From positions 1 to 64,000 of the forward strand of contig DWZD01000019.1 of NCBI GenBank assembly GCA_019118345.1: a DNA stretch of 64,000 nucleotides. The letters are read 5' to 3'. A program made the position numbers and the translations under genes. Below, piece by piece: positions 33,861 through 43,030 of the stretch (positions within the stretch are counted from its first letter, which is position 1; each line of letters opens with the position of its first letter). The notes beneath the pieces are model-generated. The model was not told the origin of the DNA. It worked only from the letters and a program-made list of their open reading frames with translations, and ran no database searches. Source of the stretch: Candidatus Desulfovibrio intestinavium. GTDB lineage: Bacteria > Desulfobacterota > Desulfovibrionia > Desulfovibrionales > Desulfovibrionaceae.

Positions 33861-35969
33861 CTACTCCACGCCCACGCTGCCCACGCTCTGCAGCCGGATG
33901 TCCGGCGGAATCTCGGCCTGCGAGATGACCGGCACGGCGGGCAGGAAGCGGGTGACCAGCTGGGCGAGGTGGGGCCGCACCGGCGGACTGGTGAGGATGA
34001 CCGGCTGCCCGTCGGTGTTGACCGCGTTTTCCACCGCCGTGTTGATATGCTGAATAAGCCGCTGGGCCGTGGCCGGATTGAGCGAAAGGAAGGTGGCGCC
34101 ATTGTCCGCCTGCCGGATGGCCTCCTGCAGGGTGCGCTCGGCCTGCCCGGTAAGGGTGAGCACGGGCAGCGCGCCCTGACTGTCCAGATAGGGCCGCACA
34201 ATGGAGCGCGAAAGGCGCTCGCGCACATATTCGGCCAGCAGATCGGGATTCTTGACCCCGCCGCCGTAGTCGCCCAGGGTTTCCACGATGGTGAGCATGT
34301 CGCGGATGCTGACGTTCTCGCGCACCAGGCTCTGCAGCACCTTCTGCACCACGCCCAGGGGCAGGGTGCCGGGCACGAGATCTTCCACGGCCTTGGGGGC
34401 CGTCTTGCCGACGGTATCCAGCAGGCCCTGCACGGCCTGCCGGTCGAGGAACTCGGCCAGATGGCGCTTGAAGACTTCGGTCAGGTGGGTGGCGATGACC
34501 GTGGCCGGATCGACGACGGTATACCCGGCCATCATGGCCTCTTCGCGCTGATTGTCGGGAATCCAGAGCGCCGGCAGGTTGAAGGCCGGTTCGCGGGTTT
34601 CGATGCCGCGGATCTGGGTGTTCACGTTGCCCGGATCCATGGCGAGGAAGTGATCCACCAGAATTTCGGCCGTGGCCACCTGATTGCCCTTGATGAGCAG
34701 GGCATACTGGCCGGGCTTGAGCTGGAGATTGTCGCGCAGGTGCAGGGAGGGGATGACCACCCCCATGTCCAGCGCGAACTGGCGACGGATGGAGCGGATG
34801 CGCGAGAGCAGGTTGCCGCTCTGTTCTTCGTCCACCAGCGGGATGAGTCCATACCCCACTTCGAGTTCCAGGGTATCCAGCGGCAGCAGGGCCTGCACTT
34901 CCTCGGGCGTATCGGCCGTGGGGCTGCCCCGCTTCTTGCCGCCCTTGCCCGCACCCGCGCTTTCGCCGTCCCGGGATTCCTCCTCGTTGGCGGCGGTGAC
35001 GCGGGCGGCGATGTAGACGAGCACGGCCAGGATGAGGAAGGGCAGGGTCGGCAGGCCGGGCACCAGGGCAAAGACCACCAGCACGCAGGAGACCAGCTTG
35101 AGCGCCCGGCTGTTGAAGGTCAGCTGGGCCAGGAATTCTTCGCCCATCTTGGCTTCGGACGCCGCGCGCGACACCAGCAGGCCCGTGCCCGTGGACACGA
35201 TGATGGACGGAATGGTGGACACCAGACCGTCGCCGATGGTCAGCAGCGAATAGGTGGTCAGGGCCGTGTTCCAGTCCATTTCCTTCTGCACCACCCCGAT
35301 GAGGATGCCGCCGATGAAGTTGACCATGGTGATCATCATGCCGGCGTTCACGTCCCCGGACACGAACTTGCACGCGCCGTCCATGGCCCCGTAAAAGTCG
35401 GCTTCCTTGCGCAGGGCTTCACGGCGCTCGTTGGCCTCCTCCTCGCCGATGAGTCCGGCGTTGAGGTCGGCTTCAATGGCCATCTGCTTGCCGGGCATGG
35501 CGTCAAGGGTGAAGCGGGCCGCCACTTCGGCAATGCGGGTGGTGCCGGCCGTGATGACGGTCTTGTTCAGGATGAAGAGGATCATGAAGATGACCGCGCC
35601 CACCACATAGCTGCCGCCCACCACAAATTCGCCGAAGGAGCGGATGACCTCGCCGGCCGCATCCGCGCCCATGTCGCCATTGAGCAGGATCAGACGGGTG
35701 GAGGCCACGTTGAGGGCCAGACGCAGCAGGGTCGTCACCAGCAGCAGGGAAGGGAAGATGGTAAATTCCAGCGGCGAGGTCATGAACATGGTGGTCATGA
35801 GCACCAGCAGGGAAATGGAAATGCTCACGCAGAGCATGATGTCGAGAAAGAAGGTCGGCAGCGGCACCAGCATGACAAAGAGGATGACCACCACGCCCAC
35901 GCCGAGCATGACGTCGCCCTGCTTGGCAAAGCGGGTATAATCCAGCTTGGGAAGGCTGACTGTCGCCAT
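33861..35969 (-). CDS. flhA: Flagellar export apparatus protein FlhA
   Basis: A 702-aa protein. About eight N-terminal membrane helices with the FHIPEP signature LLLVTTLLRLALNVASTRLIL. The conserved cytoplasmic loop runs FTLDAMPGKQMAIEADLNAGLIGEEEA, with GAMDGACKFVSGD. The cytoplasmic C-terminal domain from about residue 350 forms the nonameric export ring that docks chaperone-substrate complexes. The usual start is at 35969 (GAGGTG 9 bases upstream). It follows flhB at 72 bp. Confidence 0.97.
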   Translation of the reverse strand: MATVSLPKLDYTRFAKQGDVMLGVGVVVILFVMLVPLPTFFLDIMLCVSISISLLVLMTTMFMTSPLEFTIFPSLLLVTTLLRLALNVASTRLILLNGDMGADAAGEVIRSFGEFVVGGSYVVGAVIFMILFILNKTVITAGTTRIAEVAARFTLDAMPGKQMAIEADLNAGLIGEEEANERREALRKEADFYGAMDGACKFVSGDVNAGMMITMVNFIGGILIGVVQKEMDWNTALTTYSLLTIGDGLVSTIPSIIVSTGTGLLVSRAASEAKMGEEFLAQLTFNSRALKLVSCVLVVFALVPGLPTLPFLILAVLVYIAARVTAANEEESRDGESAGAGKGGKKRGSPTADTPEEVQALLPLDTLELEVGYGLIPLVDEEQSGNLLSRIRSIRRQFALDMGVVIPSLHLRDNLQLKPGQYALLIKGNQVATAEILVDHFLAMDPGNVNTQIRGIETREPAFNLPALWIPDNQREEAMMAGYTVVDPATVIATHLTEVFKRHLAEFLDRQAVQGLLDTVGKTAPKAVEDLVPGTLPLGVVQKVLQSLVRENVSIRDMLTIVETLGDYGGGVKNPDLLAEYVRERLSRSIVRPYLDSQGALPVLTLTGQAERTLQEAIRQADNGATFLSLNPATAQRLIQHINTAVENAVNTDGQPVILTSPPVRPHLAQLVTRFLPAVPVISQAEIPPDIRLQSVGSVGVE

Positions 35970-36041
35970 ATTTCTGACACCTCGATTCCGCCCCGCCGTC
36001 CCGGAACGACCGGCAGGGAAAGGCGGCACAACTGCCCGTTA

Positions 36042-37115
36042 TCAGTGACTTCTGGGCTTCAGCCGCCAGATGCTGGCCAGCACGGCGGCCACGGCCTTGT
36101 ACAAGTCCTCGGGGATCATCTCCCCCACCTCCACCGACTTATACAAAGCCCGTGCCAACGGCACATTCTCGCGGATGGGGACGCGATTTTCGCGGGCGAT
36201 TTCCTTGATGCGCTCGGCCAGCCGGTTGGCCCCCTTGGCCAGCACCACCGGCGCGGGCGCCTCCGAGGGATTGTAGCTCAGGGCCACGGCGATATGCGTG
36301 GGGTTGGTCACCACCACGTCGGCCTTGGGCACATTGCTCAGCATGCGCTTGGCCATGAATTCCAGCATCTTCCGCTTCTGCCTGTTCTTGATGACCGGGT
36401 CGCCTTCGGCCTGCTTGCGCTCGTCCTTGACCTCGTCCTTGGTCATCTTGAGGCTTTCGTTGTAGGCATAGCGGGTTTGCCAGACATCGAAGGCCGCTAT
36501 GACGATCAGCGGCAGCATGGAGTATTTGACCACGGTGAAGCCCGTCTCCAGCATGTAGGCGGCAACGCCTTCGGGCGTGGCATAGTACATGGGCAGGAAA
36601 TTGAGGTACTCGTTCCAGAGCACCATGCCCGGGATGATGCCCAGAATGAGGGAGAAAATCAGGCTTTTCAGGGCGCGCAGCGCGGTCATCGGCGAGAAGA
36701 AGCACTGCTTGAGGCCGCGCAGGATGTTGAAACGCGCCCACTTGAACTTGAACACCTTGGTCGTCCAGAGCTTGCCCACCTGCAGGCGCTGGGCGATATA
36801 GCCCAAAAGCGCCAGAAAGAGCAGCACCGGCAGGATCAGATAGGCAATATCAAGACTGAGCGCCACAAAGAGCGCATAAATGCTTTCCGAGTTGACCGTA
36901 AACTCGCTGCCGTATTGCAGATAGTGACGAAAGAGCAGCTTGAGCCGCTCCGACATGGGGCCAAGCCAGAGGTTGAGAATGATGAGTCCGCCCAGCAGGC
37001 TGACGACCTTGCCAAGTTCCTGCGACTTGGGGACGTTGCCTTCCTGGCGCTGCTTCCGCAGGCGCTTGGGCGTCGCCTTTTCCGTTCTGCTGGGGTCTTG
37101 TTGCTTGCCGAACAT
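36042..37115 (-). CDS. flhB: Flagellar export switch protein FlhB
   Basis: A 357-aa protein: TEKATPKRLRKQRQEGNVPKSQEL (family N-terminus), four membrane helices, and the autocleavage site VVTNPTHIAVAL with cleavage expected between N271 and P272. FlhB cleavage switches export from rod/hook to filament substrates. It is the first gene of the leftward flagellar block flhB-flhA-flhF-flhG-fliA-cheY-fliL. Its usual neighbour fliR is not upstream: a gene for an AbrB-like protein is there instead. Confidence 0.96.
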   Translation of the reverse strand: MFGKQQDPSRTEKATPKRLRKQRQEGNVPKSQELGKVVSLLGGLIILNLWLGPMSERLKLLFRHYLQYGSEFTVNSESIYALFVALSLDIAYLILPVLLFLALLGYIAQRLQVGKLWTTKVFKFKWARFNILRGLKQCFFSPMTALRALKSLIFSLILGIIPGMVLWNEYLNFLPMYYATPEGVAAYMLETGFTVVKYSMLPLIVIAAFDVWQTRYAYNESLKMTKDEVKDERKQAEGDPVIKNRQKRKMLEFMAKRMLSNVPKADVVVTNPTHIAVALSYNPSEAPAPVVLAKGANRLAERIKEIARENRVPIRENVPLARALYKSVEVGEMIPEDLYKAVAAVLASIWRLKPRSH

Positions 37116-37180
37116 GTCCGCGTCTCATGAAAGGGGAAAGCGCCCGCCGCCCGGTGTGCGGACGAGGCCGGGGCGTGTCC

Positions 37181-37681
37181 TCAGCGCAGGAAGTGGTGGA
37201 GCAGCCAGCTCAGGAGCGGCGCGAGGATGATGACCGTATACAGCCGCACGATGTGAAAGGCCATGACCGTGGGCGCGCTCTCGCCCATGTCCACGGCCAG
37301 CCCCACCACGGCCTGCAAGCCGCCGGGGCTGGTGGCCAGCACCGCATCCGCCGCGCTCAGGCCGGCCTGACGGGAAACGAACCAGGCCCCCAGACAGCCC
37401 GCCAGCACGAGGATCATGGTGGATCCGAGCATGAGGCCCGCCATTTTGCGGATTTCCAGCAGGCCCTCGCTGGTCAGCATATTGCCCACAAAGATGCCGA
37501 TGGCAATCTGCGAGGCCAGCTGAAAGGCGGACGGCGTCAGGGTCATCACCTGCCCCAACAGCTTGACGGCCAGCACGGCCAGCACCGCGCCGAACATGGC
37601 GCCGCCCGGCACATACAGCCAGTGGAACAGCAGGCCGCCCGCCGTACCGGCAAGGACAAGAAGCGGAAACGCGTAACTCAT
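37181..37681 (-). CDS. AbrB-like membrane protein (half-length)
   Basis: A 166-aa protein with four to five membrane helices. FHWLYVPGGAMFGAVLAVLAVKLLG and LATSPGGLQAVVGLAVDMGESAPTVMAFHIVRLYTVI are the hallmarks of the AbrB duplication family (often annotated 'ammonia monooxygenase-like'). Known members have two such repeats in about 350 aa; this one has a single repeat and would have to act as a dimer. The role is unknown. The ATG at 37681 has GAGGTG 8 bases upstream. It lies between tyrA and flhB, possibly as the last gene of the aromatic operon. Confidence 0.75.
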   Translation of the reverse strand: MSYAFPLLVLAGTAGGLLFHWLYVPGGAMFGAVLAVLAVKLLGQVMTLTPSAFQLASQIAIGIFVGNMLTSEGLLEIRKMAGLMLGSTMILVLAGCLGAWFVSRQAGLSAADAVLATSPGGLQAVVGLAVDMGESAPTVMAFHIVRLYTVIILAPLLSWLLHHFLR

Positions 37682-37743
37682 GCGCACACACCTCACACGG
37701 TTATTCCTGTCTGTTACGCCAGTTTCCCTCCAAGCTCAAGGCA

Positions 37744-38577
37744 TCACGCGCCGCCGCCCGCCGCCCCCTCCTCGTCCCGCCACCACCAGCGCGCCCGGCG
37801 GCAGAGCAGGTCAATGTCCCCGCCCGCCGCAATGTTGAGCATCTGCCGGTACTGGCGCACGGCCTCGTGACTGTAGGGATTGGCCTCGAACAGGGCGCAG
37901 AACATGGCCCCGTCCTCGGTGAGCATCTTGCGGGCCGCAGCCTGCCGCCGCCGGAAGGAGGGCGTGATGTAGGGCAGCAGATCCTCCTCCCCGGCCAGCA
38001 GGGCAAAGTAGGCCAGGGTGGTGATGAAGTTCATGTTCTGCACCCGGGCCATGGCCCGGTCGTGATCCCCGGCCGTGGTGCGGAAGCAGCGGCAGCCCAG
38101 GGCCGAGAAAAAGGCCTCCACCCGGCCAATGGCCTCTTCCGGGGCATCCACATCGGGCGTGATCGCCACCGGCAGATCATCCCCCGCCTGCGGGTGCGGG
38201 CCGAACAGCGGATGCGTGCCCACCACGGCATGGGGCCAGACCGCCGCCATCTGCCGCATGGGCTGTTCCTTGACGCTCACGATGTCCGAAAGCACGGCCG
38301 TCGGCGGCAGATGCGGGCAGAGAAGGGCCGCCGTTTCCCGCAGGGCCGCGGCGGGCACGCAGAGCAGGACAAGCTCCGCGCCCGCACAGGCGGTGCGCAG
38401 CTCATCTTCGTCAAAAAGCCCCGTACCGCCGTCCACCGGCACCCCCGGGGCTTCCGCCGGCGGCAGGCCCGCCGCAATATCCAGCGTGGACACGGACAGG
38501 CCCGCCGCGCGGGCGCGGGCCAGCAACATGCCGCCCATGCGCCCGCGACTGCCCACCAGCAGGGTTTTCCCGCTCAT
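37744..38577 (-). CDS. tyrA: Prephenate dehydrogenase
   Basis: A 277-aa protein. The N-terminal NAD-binding fold starts TLLVGSRGRMGGMLLARARAAGL. VLLCVPAAALRETA, LSDIVSVKEQP and the active-site AVVGTHPLFGPH (catalytic His) follow, then a helical C-terminal domain. It converts prephenate to 4-hydroxyphenylpyruvate for tyrosine. It overlaps the aroA stop by 4 bp. No fused chorismate mutase or ACT domain is present, so feedback control would have to come from elsewhere. Confidence 0.92.
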   Translation of the reverse strand: MSGKTLLVGSRGRMGGMLLARARAAGLSVSTLDIAAGLPPAEAPGVPVDGGTGLFDEDELRTACAGAELVLLCVPAAALRETAALLCPHLPPTAVLSDIVSVKEQPMRQMAAVWPHAVVGTHPLFGPHPQAGDDLPVAITPDVDAPEEAIGRVEAFFSALGCRCFRTTAGDHDRAMARVQNMNFITTLAYFALLAGEEDLLPYITPSFRRRQAAARKMLTEDGAMFCALFEANPYSHEAVRQYRQMLNIAAGGDIDLLCRRARWWWRDEEGAAGGGA

Positions 38578-39965
38578 CGCACCTGCTCCCAGCGCTGCCA
38601 GAAGTCGGGGAAGGACTTGTCCACCACGGCGGGATTGTCCAGACGCTCCCGCATGTTGATGGCGGAATCCCGCAGGGAGAGCAGGGAAAGCGACATGGCC
38701 ATGCGGTGATCATTGTGGGTGCAGAGCGAGACCTCGTCCGGCAGCACCGGCGCCTTGAGGCCGAAACTGCGCCCGGCCAGACCGTGGATCAGCAGGCCGT
38801 CGGACAGTTCGTCCACCATGACGCCGGTCTTGCGCAATTCCTCGGCCGGGGCATGCAGGCGGTCGGACTCCTTGAGGCGCAGATGGGCCACGTTGCCGAT
38901 ACGGGTTGACCCTTGCGCAAAGCCCGCCAGCACGGCCACGGTGGGCACGAGATCCGGACAGTCGCCCATATCCAGCTGCACGCCGTGCAGGGCCGAGGGA
39001 AAAACCGTCACGCCCGTCTCGTCCGCGTCCACTCGCGCGCCCATGCGGCGCAAAATGTCCAGCATGGCCCGATCGCCCTGCAACGAATCGACGCGCAGGC
39101 CCTCCACCCGTACCGGATGCCGCCCCACGGCCCCGGCGGCCAGCAGATAGGACGCGCCCGACCAGTCCCCTTCGATGACGTGATGCCCCGGACGGTAGCT
39201 GCCGGGCTGGACGGTGACGCGCACGCAGCCCGGAACGGCCTGCCGTATGTCGCGCCAGGCCCTGTCGGCAAGGGGCTGCCACGCCGCATCGGGCTGCGGT
39301 CGCCTTTCCACGCTGAAGGCAATGCCGAAATCCTCGAGGCACTGGAGCGTCAGCCCCACATAGGGCCAGGAAACGGCCTTCTTGCCGCCCAGGGTCAGGG
39401 TGAGCGGGGCGGGACAGAGGGGAGCGGCCAGCAGCAGACCGGAAAAATACTGGCTGGAGGCGTCCATGCCCAGTTCCACGTTGCCGCCCGGCACCCGCTC
39501 GGGGTGCAGGCCGTCGGCATGCAGGAGCAGGGGCGGGCAGTCCGGACGGGCCTCATGCCGGATGTCCGCGCCCAGTTGCCCGAGAGCCGCCGTCAGTTCC
39601 CCGACAGGGCGCTCGTGCATGCGCCCGGCCCCGTGAATGCGAAACCAGCCCTGCCCCGCCGCCAGCACGGCGGTGAGCAGGCGGCAGGTGGTGCCCGATT
39701 CGTGCACGTCGCAGGACAGGGCATGGGCGGCATTGTCGCCGCCCTGCGGTCGCCGCATGCCTCTGACCAGCCATTGGGCCGAGGCCTGACTGTCCTTGCC
39801 CAGCACCTCGAAGCGCGCTCCGGCGCTCACAAGGATGGCCCGCGTCTGTTGCAGATCGCGGCTTTCCAGCACATGTTCCAGCGTGGAGTCGCCGTTGGCC
39901 AGGGCCGCCGCAATGCAGTAACGGTGCGAAAGGGATTTGGAAGCCGGCGTGCTTACGTTACGCAT
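38574..39965 (-). CDS. aroA: 3-phosphoshikimate 1-carboxyvinyltransferase (EPSP synthase)
   Basis: A 463-aa protein. STPASKSLSHRYCIAAALANG corresponds to the substrate-binding SKSxSxR segment. ESGTTCRLLTAVLA matches the NxGT/A region, ELGMDASSQYFSGLLLAAP the shikimate-3-phosphate loop, and LRLKESDRLHAPAEEL and CTHNDHRMAMSLSLL the conserved C-terminal motifs. The ATG at 39965 (GAGGA 8 bases upstream) overlaps the pheA stop; an ATG at 39971 is too close to that site. NxGTA reads SGTTC, a variant near the glyphosate-binding loop. Confidence 0.92.
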   Translation of the reverse strand: MRNVSTPASKSLSHRYCIAAALANGDSTLEHVLESRDLQQTRAILVSAGARFEVLGKDSQASAQWLVRGMRRPQGGDNAAHALSCDVHESGTTCRLLTAVLAAGQGWFRIHGAGRMHERPVGELTAALGQLGADIRHEARPDCPPLLLHADGLHPERVPGGNVELGMDASSQYFSGLLLAAPLCPAPLTLTLGGKKAVSWPYVGLTLQCLEDFGIAFSVERRPQPDAAWQPLADRAWRDIRQAVPGCVRVTVQPGSYRPGHHVIEGDWSGASYLLAAGAVGRHPVRVEGLRVDSLQGDRAMLDILRRMGARVDADETGVTVFPSALHGVQLDMGDCPDLVPTVAVLAGFAQGSTRIGNVAHLRLKESDRLHAPAEELRKTGVMVDELSDGLLIHGLAGRSFGLKAPVLPDEVSLCTHNDHRMAMSLSLLSLRDSAINMRERLDNPAVVDKSFPDFWQRWEQVR

Positions 39966-41142
39966 GGTCATCGTCCTCGTTGTTTTCCAGTCTGTCCAGC
40001 TGCGGCCCCGTGGGATAGCAGCCAAGAATGCGGAAACTCGTGCAGACCTCACGCAGCTTGTCCAGAAGTTCCGCATGCTCCGGCGCTTCCAGATCGCTTT
40101 CCACATCGGCAAAAAAGACATACTTCCAGCACTGGCCGCGCAGGGGCCGCGATTCCAGCTTGCGCATGTTGATCCCGTGCCGGGCCAGCAGATCCAGCAC
40201 GGCGGAAAGTGCCCCGGCCTTGTCCGGCAGGGTGAAGAGCAGGGAGGTCTTGTCCGCGCCGGTATGTCCGGGAAGCGGCGTGCGCATGTTGCCGCCGAGT
40301 TGCGCACGGGCAGCCCGCGGGCCGATGATCACAAAGCGCGTCCAGTTGCCGGCCTGATCCTCGATACGCCGGGCCAGAATGGACAGACCCGTGAGATCCG
40401 CCAGCTTGCCGTTGCCGATGGCCGCAGCCCCGGCCTCGCCCTGTGCGCGCCGGGCCGCCGCGGCCGTGGATTCCACGGGCACCAGCGCCGCCCCGGGCAT
40501 GTGGGCGCGCAGCCAGCCGCCGCACTGGGCCAGCGGCTGCGGATGGGAATAGACGGTGCGCACCTCGGCCAGCGAAGCGGCATGGCTGAGCAGGCAGTGG
40601 GAAATGCGCGAAAAGAGTTCAGCCTGAATATGCACCTCATGGCTCAGGAAGAGATCAAAGCTCACGCCCACCGTGCCCTGCAGGGAGTTCTCCAGCGGCA
40701 CGACGCCCAGTTCACACTGCCCGCCGCTCACCTCCTCGAACACCTGGGCCAGATCGTTGCAGGGATGGAAGATCGCCGAATGTCCCAGATATTCCACGCC
40801 CGCAAAGTAGGAAAAGGTGCCTTCCGGGCCGAGATAGGCCACGTTCTGCGGCCGCTGCAGGGCACGCGAGGAGGAAAGAATCTCCCGCCAGATGGCCCGC
40901 AGATGTTCGTCCGGCAGCGGCCCCGCGTTCTGCCGGGCCAGATTGTCCAGCACCTCGCGTTCGCGCAGGGGCTTGAAGATGATGCCCGGATCGCCGGCCT
41001 TGATCCGCCCCACTTCCAGGCTGAGTTCCGCACGCTCGTTGAGCAGGGGCAGCAGGCGGCTGTCCACCTCCTCGATGCGGCGGCGGATTTCCCCCAGCCG
41101 CCGCAGGGAGGCGTCGGCGCTTTTCGTACCCGATACGGTCAT
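39958..41142 (-). CDS. pheA: Bifunctional chorismate mutase / prephenate dehydratase
   Basis: A 394-aa protein. Residues about 10-95 are an AroQ mutase (RRRIEEVDSRLLPLLNERAELSLEVGRIK). About 100-280 are the dehydratase (VAYLGPEGTFSYFAG, VVPLENSLQGTVG, and the conserved GNWTRFVIIG with the catalytic TRF). About 295-375 form an ACT domain (TLPDKAGALSAVLDLLARHGINMRKLESRP) with the ESRP motif for phenylalanine feedback. It begins 1 bp after the DHQ synthase II stop, with GGAGG upstream. Confidence 0.95.
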   Translation of the reverse strand: MTVSGTKSADASLRRLGEIRRRIEEVDSRLLPLLNERAELSLEVGRIKAGDPGIIFKPLREREVLDNLARQNAGPLPDEHLRAIWREILSSSRALQRPQNVAYLGPEGTFSYFAGVEYLGHSAIFHPCNDLAQVFEEVSGGQCELGVVPLENSLQGTVGVSFDLFLSHEVHIQAELFSRISHCLLSHAASLAEVRTVYSHPQPLAQCGGWLRAHMPGAALVPVESTAAAARRAQGEAGAAAIGNGKLADLTGLSILARRIEDQAGNWTRFVIIGPRAARAQLGGNMRTPLPGHTGADKTSLLFTLPDKAGALSAVLDLLARHGINMRKLESRPLRGQCWKYVFFADVESDLEAPEHAELLDKLREVCTSFRILGCYPTGPQLDRLENNEDDDHA

Positions 41143-41143
41143 G

Positions 41144-42127
41144 CTAGACCTCCCTGATCTCTTCCTGAATCCGCATGCCGAAATGACGTCCCGCCTCGTC
41201 GGTGCGGCAGAGCACCGCATCCCCCGGCTTGAGCGTCACCACGCTGAGCGGCGTGCCGTCCGGCGCGGTCAGGCGGATGGTCTCGGCATTCTGCAGGAAG
41301 ACCGCGCCGCGCTGTACGCCCTGCGGCCCGCGCACCTCGGCCTCGATGAGCAGCATGGGCCGCACCTCGATCTTGACCCGCCCGAGGGTCGCCACGGTGG
41401 TCTGCCCGTCCGCGCCCACGATGAGCACCTCCTGTCCGGCGGCCAGTTCGCCCAGATAGCAGGTCTTGTCGTGCGGCAGACGGGCATAGGCATGCACCGC
41501 CCCGGCATTGACCCGGAAAGGCCGCGCGGCCACATATTCGTTGTGCTCCGTTTCCGCATGCACAAGGAAGGTGAAGGCGCTGGAATTGCCGACCAACATG
41601 CCCTGCCCGCGCTTGAGCAGGGAAAGGGTGTCGGCGCAGACGCGATGGCCGAGGCCCACCGGTTCCACCCGGGTGATGACGGCCTCCTGCAGTTCCTCCC
41701 GGCCCTGCGACAGCTTGCACTGGGCCACGATGGCCTTCAGCTCGCCCACGGCTTCGGGCAGCACCACAATGCCCTGCACCCCCCGTTCGAGGATACCCGC
41801 CGCAAGGCGCGCCTCCTCCAGACTGCCCGCCTCGGCCAGCACGTTGTCGCTCTGGGCCAGCAGATTTTCCACGGGGATGACCTCCCAGCCCCGGGCCAGC
41901 GCCACGCGCTCTCCGGCCCGCAGGCGCTCCAGCACGGCCTCCTCGTCGGCCTTGACCGTGAGCGCCACGGCGGGCACCTCCTCCGCCGCCCAGACCGGGC
42001 AGCGGGACAGGCCCGCCACGGCCTCCACCTGCGCGCGGGGCACGATGACCCCATCCACTCCCGACTCGAGCGCCAGCGTTACCGCGCCCTTGTCGAAGGG
42101 GTCACAGCGAAAGTAGACCCGTGCCAT
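41144..42127 (-). CDS. 3-dehydroquinate synthase II (archaeal type)
   Basis: A 327-aa protein. FRCDPFDKGAVTLALESGVDGVIV opens the fold. GREELQEAVITRVEPVGLGHRVCADTLSLLKRGQGMLVGNSSAFTFLVHAE and FRVNAGAVHAYARLPHDKTCYLGELAAGQEVLIV are the distinctive blocks of the MJ1249 family. These NAD-dependent enzymes oxidatively deaminate and cyclise ADTH to 3-dehydroquinate, replacing AroB. The gene follows the ADTH synthase gene by 1 bp. No ordinary DAHP synthase or AroB gene is in the window. Confidence 0.9.
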   Translation of the reverse strand: MARVYFRCDPFDKGAVTLALESGVDGVIVPRAQVEAVAGLSRCPVWAAEEVPAVALTVKADEEAVLERLRAGERVALARGWEVIPVENLLAQSDNVLAEAGSLEEARLAAGILERGVQGIVVLPEAVGELKAIVAQCKLSQGREELQEAVITRVEPVGLGHRVCADTLSLLKRGQGMLVGNSSAFTFLVHAETEHNEYVAARPFRVNAGAVHAYARLPHDKTCYLGELAAGQEVLIVGADGQTTVATLGRVKIEVRPMLLIEAEVRGPQGVQRGAVFLQNAETIRLTAPDGTPLSVVTLKPGDAVLCRTDEAGRHFGMRIQEEIREV

Positions 42128-42128
42128 G

Positions 42129-42926
42129 CTATTCCCCCACAATGGCCAGCGCCTGTTCCACGTCGGCATTGTCGTGCACGAGCGCACGCATGGCGCGCAC
42201 CAGCTCGATGCGGCGGGGATGCTGGAAGACATTGCGGCCGATGGACACGCCCGCGCCGCCGGCCTTGACCGAATCGTGCACCATCTGCAGGAGCTGGCGG
42301 GTGGAATCCATGAGTTCGCCGCCCGCGATGACCACCGGCACGCAGCAGCCGCCCACCACATCGGCGAAGCTCTCGATGTCGCCGGTGTAGGGCACCTTCA
42401 CGATGTCCGCGCCCAGTTCCACGCCCACGCGGGCGCAATGGGCCACCACCTTGGCGTCGTAGCTGTTGGGCACCTGAGGGCCGCGGGCGTAAACCATGGC
42501 CAGCAGCGGCATGTGCCAGTTGTCGCAGGCTTCGGCCACCTTGCCCAGATCGGCCAGCATGAGGCGTTCGTTGGGATCGCCGAGGTTCACATGCACGGAA
42601 ACGCAGTCCGCGCCGTGCTTGATGCCCTCCTCCACCGTGCCCACAAGGGTTTTGGTATTGCCCATCGGCGAAAGGGCCGTGGAGGCGGAGAGGTGGACGA
42701 TGAGGCCGATATCCTTGCCCGCGCTACGGTGCGAGCAGCGCACGAGGCCCTTGTGCATGAGCACGGCGTCAGCGCCGCCGATGGCCATGTCGTTGACGGT
42801 TTCCCGCATGTCGACGAGGCCGTCCACCGCGCCGATGGTGACGCCGTGATCCATGGGGACGATGATAGTGCGGCCATTGTCGCGATTGATGATGCGTTCC
42901 AGACGGACTTTTTTGCCAAGGTACAT
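42129..42926 (-). CDS. 2-amino-3,7-dideoxy-D-threo-hept-6-ulosonate synthase (ADTH synthase)
   Basis: A 265-aa class I aldolase of the FbaB/MJ0400 family. TIIVPMDHGVTIGAVDGL, LIVHLSAST, SVHVNLGD and GADIVKVPYTGD (Schiff-base Lys) line the barrel, and PVVIAGGE, then GAGVSIGRNVFQH, bind phosphate. ADTH synthase makes the first intermediate of the DAHP-independent shikimate route. The pairing with the 3-dehydroquinate synthase II gene supports this over fructose-bisphosphate aldolase. The ATG at 42926 has AAGGAG 8-9 bases upstream. It is the first structural gene behind an attenuator. Confidence 0.9.
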   Translation of the reverse strand: MYLGKKVRLERIINRDNGRTIIVPMDHGVTIGAVDGLVDMRETVNDMAIGGADAVLMHKGLVRCSHRSAGKDIGLIVHLSASTALSPMGNTKTLVGTVEEGIKHGADCVSVHVNLGDPNERLMLADLGKVAEACDNWHMPLLAMVYARGPQVPNSYDAKVVAHCARVGVELGADIVKVPYTGDIESFADVVGGCCVPVVIAGGELMDSTRQLLQMVHDSVKAGGAGVSIGRNVFQHPRRIELVRAMRALVHDNADVEQALAIVGE

Positions 42927-42971
42927 GGTGCTTCTCCTTCTGCGGATGCGGTTTGGGGCCGCGGCGGCATG

Positions 42972-43005
42972 AAAAAAGGGCCGCCGGCGTTTCTGCCTGC
43001 GGCCC
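42972..43005 (-). terminator. Attenuator terminator of the aromatic operon
   Basis: On the minus strand GGGCCGC (7 bp) plus GGC (3 bp, after an A/G mismatch) pair with GCC and GCGGCCC around a 6-base loop, followed by six T. It sits between the leader peptide and the first structural gene. Its 5' arm (GGCCGCAGGC, 42995-43004) can instead pair with GCCTGTGGCC (43045-43054) inside the leader reading frame, giving a 10-bp antiterminator with one wobble. Confidence 0.8.
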
Positions 43006-43030
43006 TTCGGGTTCGGTTGACGGATGGATG

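Noticed and set aside
33969-37130. Very long plus-strand reading frame opposite flhA and flhB
   Set aside because: His/Gly/Arg/Gln-rich translation with no domain; an antisense shadow of GC-rich genes. The same holds for the long frames at 43976-46291, 48948-51533, 27021-29135 and 7861-9864.
42129-42926. Fructose-bisphosphate aldolase
   Set aside because: The gene is in an operon with DHQ synthase II and other aromatic genes, which fits ADTH synthase of the same fold.
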